A DNA stretch of 64,000 nucleotides, from positions 1 through 64,000 of the forward strand of contig JBFMDX010000020.1 in assembly GCA_040753795.1 (NCBI GenBank). Reading direction: 5' to 3'. Each line of letters starts with the position of its first letter. The stretch's first letter is position 1. Source of the DNA: Thermodesulfobacteriota bacterium (GTDB lineage Bacteria > Desulfobacterota > Desulfobacteria > Desulfobacterales > Desulfosudaceae). The translations under genes were made by a program, and so were the position numbers. Under the pieces are notes generated by a model. It saw only the letters and a list, made by a program, of their open reading frames with translations. It did no database searches and had not been told where the DNA came from. Below are positions 59,620-64,000 of the stretch, piece by piece.

Positions 59620-60981
59620 ATGACAGTAGACAACCAGGACGGCACTCATCCTCTGAATATCCTCATCGTGGACGACGAGGCCAATATCCGCAAGACGCTG
59701 GCGGTCTGTCTGGAGTCCCGCGGTCATGCCGTAACTGCCGTGAGCAATGGCGCGGACGCCCGGGCCGAAGCCGAACGCCGGGTCTTTGACCTGGCTTTTG
59801 TGGATTTGCGGCTGGGCACGGAGAACGGGCTTGACCTGATTCCGCCCCTGCTGGGCGCCTGCCCCTGGATCAGCATCGTTATCATCACGGCGTATGCCTC
59901 CATCGATACCGCCGTGGAGGCCATGAGGAGGGGCGCGGCGGATTACATCGCCAAACCGTTTACTCCCGAACAGGTCCAGCTCGTCACCGACCGGCTGGCG
60001 GTCGTCCGCGGCATGGGGCAGCGCATCGCGACCCTGAAGGAGGAACTGGCGCGACTGCATCCGGAGGCCACCTTCGTCTCCCGGCATCCCGTCATGCAGC
60101 GTGCCATGGAGCTTGCCCGGCAAGTGGCCGCAACCGAAGCGGTCATCCTGTTGAGAGGCCCCAGCGGCACGGGAAAGTCCGTTCTGGCCCGTGCCATCCA
60201 CGGCTGGAGCCGGAGAGCCGAAAAACCCTTCGCTACGGTATCCTGCCCGACGCTGAGTCCGGATCTGCTCGAGAGCGAGCTCTTCGGTCACGTCAAAGGC
60301 GCTTTTACCGGAGCCGTCCGGGACAACCCCGGCCGGGCCGCCGCCTGCGAGGGCGGAACCCTGTTCCTGGATGAGATCGGCGATCTGCCCCTGCCGCTTC
60401 AGTCCAAACTCCTCCGATTCCTTCAGGATCGTGAATATGAACGCGTGGGCGATCACCGGACGCGAAAGGCGGACGTCCGTATCATTGCCGCCACCAACAC
60501 CGATCTGGAGAAGGCGGTCCGCGAAGGCCGCTTCCGTGAAGACCTGTTTTATCGTCTGAACGTCATTCCCATCGACCTGCCGCCTCTGGCGGATCGCCCG
60601 GATGACGTGGAGATGCTGGCCAACAATATGCTTATATTTTTCGGCGCGCAGAATCACAAGGTATTGAAGGGGTTCAGCGATGAGGCCAACATGGCCTTGC
60701 GCCGGTATGCCTGGCCGGGCAATATCCGGGAACTGCGCAACGCGGTCGAACGGGCGGCGATTCTATGCACGGGGGACATTGTCCAGAGGGAACAGCTTCC
60801 CGCTTCCATCTGTCCGCGTACTTCCCTGCCTCAGCTGGGCGATCCCGTTTCCCTGAAAACAATCGAGGAAAATCATATCCGCCGGGTTGTCGCCGCCACC
60901 AGAACCCTCCAGGAAGCGGCTAATATCCTGGGGATTGACCAAGCCACCCTGTGGCATAAACGCAAGCAATACAACATCTGA
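59620..60981 (+). CDS. AlgB-like NtrC-family response regulator (sigma-54 activator)
   Basis: 454 residues from the ATG at 59620. Receiver domain (about 12-125) with acidic pair DDE (18-20) and phospho-Asp 62 in FVDLRLG. The AAA+ domain has Walker A GPSGTGKS, the sigma-54-contacting GAFTGA loop and Walker B GTLFLDEIGD, all intact. The C-terminal Fis-type helix-turn-helix ends LQEAANILGIDQATLWHKRKQYNI, close to AlgB. The kinase gene follows, separated by 210 bases holding two repeats (61049, 61081) and a sigma-54 promoter, which this protein most likely recognises. Confidence 0.92.
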   Translation: MTVDNQDGTHPLNILIVDDEANIRKTLAVCLESRGHAVTAVSNGADARAEAERRVFDLAFVDLRLGTENGLDLIPPLLGACPWISIVIITAYASIDTAVEAMRRGAADYIAKPFTPEQVQLVTDRLAVVRGMGQRIATLKEELARLHPEATFVSRHPVMQRAMELARQVAATEAVILLRGPSGTGKSVLARAIHGWSRRAEKPFATVSCPTLSPDLLESELFGHVKGAFTGAVRDNPGRAAACEGGTLFLDEIGDLPLPLQSKLLRFLQDREYERVGDHRTRKADVRIIAATNTDLEKAVREGRFREDLFYRLNVIPIDLPPLADRPDDVEMLANNMLIFFGAQNHKVLKGFSDEANMALRRYAWPGNIRELRNAVERAAILCTGDIVQREQLPASICPRTSLPQLGDPVSLKTIEENHIRRVVAATRTLQEAANILGIDQATLWHKRKQYNI

Positions 60982-61048
60982 TGATACCAATTCCTAATCA
61001 AAATCCTCTCTGTGTTGGCCGTGTCGTCAGCCTTTCTTCTTCCTGCCG

Positions 61049-61065
61049 CCTTGTAAAACACAAGG
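61049..61065. promoter_or_regulatory. Enhancer-like repeat 1 (CCTTG-N7-CAAGG)
   Basis: CCTTG-TAAAACA-CAAGG, with one further pair (G/C) outside. Its centre is about 120 bases upstream of the predicted start of the sigma-54 promoter at 61151. An identical-format copy lies exactly 32 bp downstream. No U-run follows, so a terminator is unlikely. Confidence 0.7.
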
Positions 61066-61080
61066 CCGGTTCGGGGTCAT

Positions 61081-61097
61081 CCTTGCCCATTACAAGG
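61081..61097. promoter_or_regulatory. Enhancer-like repeat 2 (CCTTG-N7-CAAGG)
   Basis: CCTTG-CCCATTA-CAAGG, with an outer T/A pair. The 32-bp offset from repeat 1 equals three helical turns, placing both on one face of the DNA, as expected for oligomerising NtrC-family activators. Confidence 0.7.
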
Positions 61098-61150
61098 AAA
61101 TTTTTTCGACTCTAAAGCGTAACTTATCGCATTTGCATAGCTTTATCGAA

Positions 61151-61166
61151 TGGCACGACTTGTGCT
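61151..61166 (+). promoter_or_regulatory. Sigma-54 promoter of the kinase-kdp unit
   Basis: TGGCACGACTTGTGCT: TGGCACG is a perfect -24 box, and GG and GC are exactly ten bases apart. The expected start is near 61177, just before the GGAGGA ribosome site and ATG at 61192. It overlaps a spurious upstream ATG at 61150. Confidence 0.85.
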
Positions 61167-61191
61167 CACAAGAGTGTCGGAGGATATCATT

Positions 61192-63036
61192 ATGATTGGG
61201 ATCAGACAAAAGCTGACATTGGGATTCGGAGGGCTGCTCGCTGTCATTGTCATTGTCGGCGCTCTGACGATGGTCCAGATCGAGGAGCTCGGGCAAGCCA
61301 TTGACATGATTCTACGGGAAAACTATCGCAGCGTGGCGGCCTGCCAGGAAATGAAGGAATCCCTGGAGCGGATGGACAGCGGCACCCTGTTTACCCTGGC
61401 CGGAAACGAGCAGGAGGGGAATCGCCTGATCAAGGAATATGCCTCCCGTTTCCGATCCGCCCTGGATGTTGAACTGGGCAATGTTACCCTTCCCGGCGAA
61501 CACGAAAAGGCCGAGATGATCAAAGGTCTGTTTGACCGGTACGTCGAGGTTATCCCTCTGGTAACCCAAACTTCAAGGCCTTTCGTGGAGAGGCAGACCG
61601 ATTATTTCTTAAAATTGCAGCCGCTGTTCCGGGAGATCAAACAGGTTGCCCAGGACATCCTGCTGATGAATCAGGCCAGCATGAACGAGGCCGACAATGC
61701 CGCCCGGCGTTTATCGGAAATCGCCCGTCGGCGCATGCTGAACGCGATCATGGTCGCCGCTTTTCTGGCGCTCCTGTTCAGCTATCTTGCCCAGCGCTGG
61801 ATCCTGAGGCCGATCAACCGGCTGACTGAATCGGTGAACGAAATCCGCGAGGGGAATTTTGACCTTGTTCTGGAAGCGGGGTCAAAGGATGAGATCGGCC
61901 GGCTTTCGGAATCTTTCAATGAGATGACGGCCGCGTTGCGCCACGTCCGCAAAAAGGAACGGGTCAATCTGGTGCGGACGAAACAGGCGACGGAAGAAGT
62001 TTTCAAGGCGCTTCCGACCGCCATCGCCGTGCTCGATCTCGATGGGAAAGTGGAGGTTGCCACGGAAACGGCGGACCGGCATTTCGGTCTCAAAACCGGA
62101 GTCATGGCCGGCGATCTCGGATATGAGTGGCTTTCACCTCTGACCCGGAAAGCGCTGGACGAGAACCGGATCGTTGAGCGCGATCCTAAAAATGGTTATG
62201 TTCAGCAATTTGTCGGCAATCGCGAATATTTTTTTCAGCCCATGGCGGTGCCGATCCCGGTCGGTACGGAGCACCGGGAACCTACCGGTGTGGCCCTGAT
62301 TCTCAAAGACGTCACCCAGGTCCATGAGCAGCAGGAAATGAAACGCGGGGTCGTATCCACCGTTTCTCATCAACTCAAAACGCCGCTGACCTCTCTCCGT
62401 CTGTCCATCCACCTGCTGCTGGAGGAGCGGATCGGTCTTCTCAATGAAAAGCAGACCGAACTGCTGCTGGCCGCAAGAGACGACAGTGAACGGCTGGTGG
62501 TCATTCTCAATGATCTGCTCGACATCAACCGCATCGAATCCGGGAGATCAGGGTTGAAACCGGAACCCGTCACGCCGCGGGCGCTGGCCGGGGATGCCAT
62601 GGAACCTTTTGTCGCGGACGCCAGAGATAAGGGTATTACCATGAACAATGACGTTTCCAATGACTTGCCGGAAGTCATGGCGGATATCGGAAAGATTCGC
62701 CAGGTGTTCGCGAATCTTCTGGCCAACGCGTTGCGGTTTACCGACCCCGGCGGCAAGGTGACCATCCGGGCTTTCCGGGAAGAAGGACGTCTGGTTTTTT
62801 TCGTGGAAGACACCGGTAAAGGGATTCCCGCGGAAGATTTGAACCATCTGTTCGAACAGTTTTACCGGGCGTCCGGGCAGGATGACAAATCAGGCGTGGG
62901 GTTGGGTCTGGCCATCGTGAAAGAGCTTGTCACCGCCCATGGCGGAGAAGTGAGCGCGGACAGCGTAGTCGGGGGAGGATCGGTTTTTCGTTTCACGCTT
63001 CCCCTGAAAACGGATCCCCCGGGAACGCGCGGATGA
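61192..63036 (+). CDS. KinB-like membrane sensor histidine kinase
   Basis: 614 residues from the ATG at 61192 (GGAGGA upstream). Membrane helix 1 (about 8-30), a periplasmic four-helix-bundle-like region (35-180; ENYRSVAACQEMKESLERMD), helix 2 (about 188-205), HAMP, a PAS-like domain (about 270-375), HisKA with phospho-His 393 (VSTVSHQLKTPLTSLRL) and HATPase (DTGKGIP, GVGLGLAIVKELV). The architecture and the bundle sequence match KinB, the partner of AlgB. It is cotranscribed with kdpF (93 bases downstream), so it probably senses potassium or osmotic state here in place of KdpD. Confidence 0.9.
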   Translation: MIGIRQKLTLGFGGLLAVIVIVGALTMVQIEELGQAIDMILRENYRSVAACQEMKESLERMDSGTLFTLAGNEQEGNRLIKEYASRFRSALDVELGNVTLPGEHEKAEMIKGLFDRYVEVIPLVTQTSRPFVERQTDYFLKLQPLFREIKQVAQDILLMNQASMNEADNAARRLSEIARRRMLNAIMVAAFLALLFSYLAQRWILRPINRLTESVNEIREGNFDLVLEAGSKDEIGRLSESFNEMTAALRHVRKKERVNLVRTKQATEEVFKALPTAIAVLDLDGKVEVATETADRHFGLKTGVMAGDLGYEWLSPLTRKALDENRIVERDPKNGYVQQFVGNREYFFQPMAVPIPVGTEHREPTGVALILKDVTQVHEQQEMKRGVVSTVSHQLKTPLTSLRLSIHLLLEERIGLLNEKQTELLLAARDDSERLVVILNDLLDINRIESGRSGLKPEPVTPRALAGDAMEPFVADARDKGITMNNDVSNDLPEVMADIGKIRQVFANLLANALRFTDPGGKVTIRAFREEGRLVFFVEDTGKGIPAEDLNHLFEQFYRASGQDDKSGVGLGLAIVKELVTAHGGEVSADSVVGGGSVFRFTLPLKTDPPGTRG

Positions 63037-63129
63037 AAGTAATGGAGGCGAAGCCTTGCCGTTGAGCCCAATCCGCCTGAGGAATATCCGGGGTAACGGC
63101 CGTTGGCGAAAGGATAAGAGGAACCCGTC

Positions 63130-63210
63130 ATGCTTTTTCTGTCGGCAATTGTACTGGCGTTATGCATGGTCTATCTGGTCTGGGTCATTATCAATCCGGA
63201 ACGATTTTAG
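63130..63210 (+). CDS. kdpF: KdpF, small subunit of the potassium pump
   Basis: 26 residues, one membrane helix, ending in the diagnostic NPERF. AGAGGA ribosome site 7 bases before the ATG. KdpF is a lipid-like stabiliser of the KdpFABC complex. It lies 12 bases before kdpA, the invariant order. Confidence 0.88.
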   Translation: MLFLSAIVLALCMVYLVWVIINPERF

Positions 63211-63222
63211 CGGGGCGATGAC

Positions 63223-64000
63223 ATGTCGATTGTTTTTATAATACTCTTTCTCGGAACAGCCGCCTTGCTGTCGTGGCCGCTGGGCCTCGCCATGACCCGG
63301 GCGATGAACCCCGGCGAAAAGGCCGGCGGTTATCGGGGTGACGTCGACAGGCTCTTCCGGAAGGTCGCGGGCCAGGCCATTGCCAGGGAACAGTCCTGGA
63401 AAGCGTACGCGCTGTCCCTGCTTCTTTTTAATGCCGTCATGTTCATCACCGGGGCCGCGATCTTGTCCTTGCAGCAGGTGCTCCCTCTCAATCCGGACGG
63501 CAAGGGCGCGCTTTCGCCCGACCTGATCTTCCATACCGCGGCCTCATTCACGGCGAATACCAACCAGCAGCACTATTCCGGCGAGGTGTCGCTGAGCTAC
63601 CTGTCCCAGATCTTCGGTCTGATGTGGCTGCAATTTGTTTCCGCGGCCACCGGCATAGCCGCACTGACCGCTCTTTCCAGGGGACTCGCGGGAAATGTCC
63701 TTTTGGGAAATTTCTATCGCGATCTGTTACGGGCGACTTTTCTGGTGTTGTTGCCCTTGGCCGTGGTGACGGCGCTGCTGCTGATCAGCGGCGGTGTTCC
63801 CATGACATTCCAGGGCATGGTCACGGCCGGAACCCTGGAAGGCACGATGCAGACCATTGGCAGGGGGCCGGTCGCGGCTTTCGTGGCGATTAAACAACTG
63901 GGTACGAACGGCGGCGGTTTTTTCGGTCCCAACTCGGCGCATCCGTTTGAGAACCCGTCCTTTTTTACCAACCTGATCGAATGCCTGAGTATTCTCCTGC
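63223..64000 (+). CDS. kdpA: KdpA, potassium-binding subunit (3' end beyond window)
   Basis: The first 259 residues, running off the right edge. The first pore-loop filter reads TANTNQQHYSGE and the second GTNGGGFFGPNSAHPFENP, both matching KdpA. KdpA is the channel-like subunit that selects potassium before KdpB pumps it with ATP. Start ATG at 63223 with GGGGCGA upstream. KdpB and KdpC presumably follow outside the window. Expression should depend on the sigma-54 promoter at 61151. Confidence 0.95.
   Translation, partial: MSIVFIILFLGTAALLSWPLGLAMTRAMNPGEKAGGYRGDVDRLFRKVAGQAIAREQSWKAYALSLLLFNAVMFITGAAILSLQQVLPLNPDGKGALSPDLIFHTAASFTANTNQQHYSGEVSLSYLSQIFGLMWLQFVSAATGIAALTALSRGLAGNVLLGNFYRDLLRATFLVLLPLAVVTALLLISGGVPMTFQGMVTAGTLEGTMQTIGRGPVAAFVAIKQLGTNGGGFFGPNSAHPFENPSFFTNLIECLSILL

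Noticed and set aside
61049-61065. Hairpin after the response regulator as a terminator
   Set aside because: No U-run follows, and a same-format copy lies exactly 32 bp downstream, which fits activator sites better.
61150-61191. ATG at 61150 as start of the KinB-like kinase
   Set aside because: It lies on the sigma-54 promoter itself; the ATG at 61192 follows a GGAGGA and begins the signal-anchor helix.

Overview
The window most resembles a chromosome segment of a sulfate-reducer-like Desulfobacterota. The reasons are the siroheme-derived heme genes (ahbC, ahbD), a DUF3786 protein, a CCG-type Fe-S oxidoreductase, DUF362 proteins, a 2-hydroxyacyl-CoA dehydratase-family protein, corrinoid methyl-transfer genes, multiheme cytochrome c and sigma-54 regulation. 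The taxonomic call is inference; no rRNA or tRNA gene was seen.

Layout. 1-1.5 kb: probable end of a chromosomal integron cassette array (two attC-like sites, a hicAB cassette, an inverted yefM-yoeB pair). 1.6-14.4 kb: mixed backbone (RND exporter, membrane-anchored methyltransferase, SMR pump, DUF3786, a tandem pair of unknown paralogs, GlcF-like protein, PAS histidine kinase, universal stress protein, SLC13-like permease). 14.7-19.7 kb: leftward operon clpX-like - ahbC - hemB - ahbD for alternative heme synthesis. 19.9-34.4 kb: WYL regulator, cohesin/thrombospondin-3 secreted protein, TetR, thermonuclease, a MopE-repeat/FGE-like fusion behind a sigma-54 promoter, glycosyltransferase behind an RBS hairpin, M48 protease, MtgA, B12-radical SAM protein, DUF4405.

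34.7-42.7 kb: TetR, SDR, then a redox operon: Rieske protein, b6-type cytochrome b with an internal two-cluster ferredoxin, pentaheme cytochrome c, small membrane protein, Tat-exported FAD enzyme with a rubredoxin-like insert, and a 2-hydroxyacyl-CoA dehydratase-family protein. Together they look like a quinol/cytochrome/ferredoxin electron-transfer system of unknown physiology.

42.76-54.49 kb: a visibly more A+T-rich 11.7-kb island between two direct copies (303 bp, one mismatch seen) of the 3' end of the dehydratase-family gene. It carries two TetR regulators, MBL hydrolase, CGGC protein, a second membrane methyltransferase, a Cys-rich membrane protein, a QueG/RdhA-like Fe-S protein, an MtaA-like (URO-D fold) methyltransferase, a corrinoid protein, GMC oxidoreductase, transglutaminase-like protein and a small membrane protein. 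A corrinoid methyl-transfer pathway for an unidentified substrate is the best reading. The direct repeats suggest arrival by single-crossover integration of a circle, though a contig misjoin must be excluded.

54.8-64 kb: two DUF362 proteins around an MFS transporter, then an AlgB/KinB-like two-component pair followed by kdpF and the start of kdpA. Two CCTTG-N7-CAAGG repeats 32 bp apart and a GG-N10-GC promoter precede the kinase-kdp unit, so this potassium pump appears to be under sigma-54 rather than KdpDE control.
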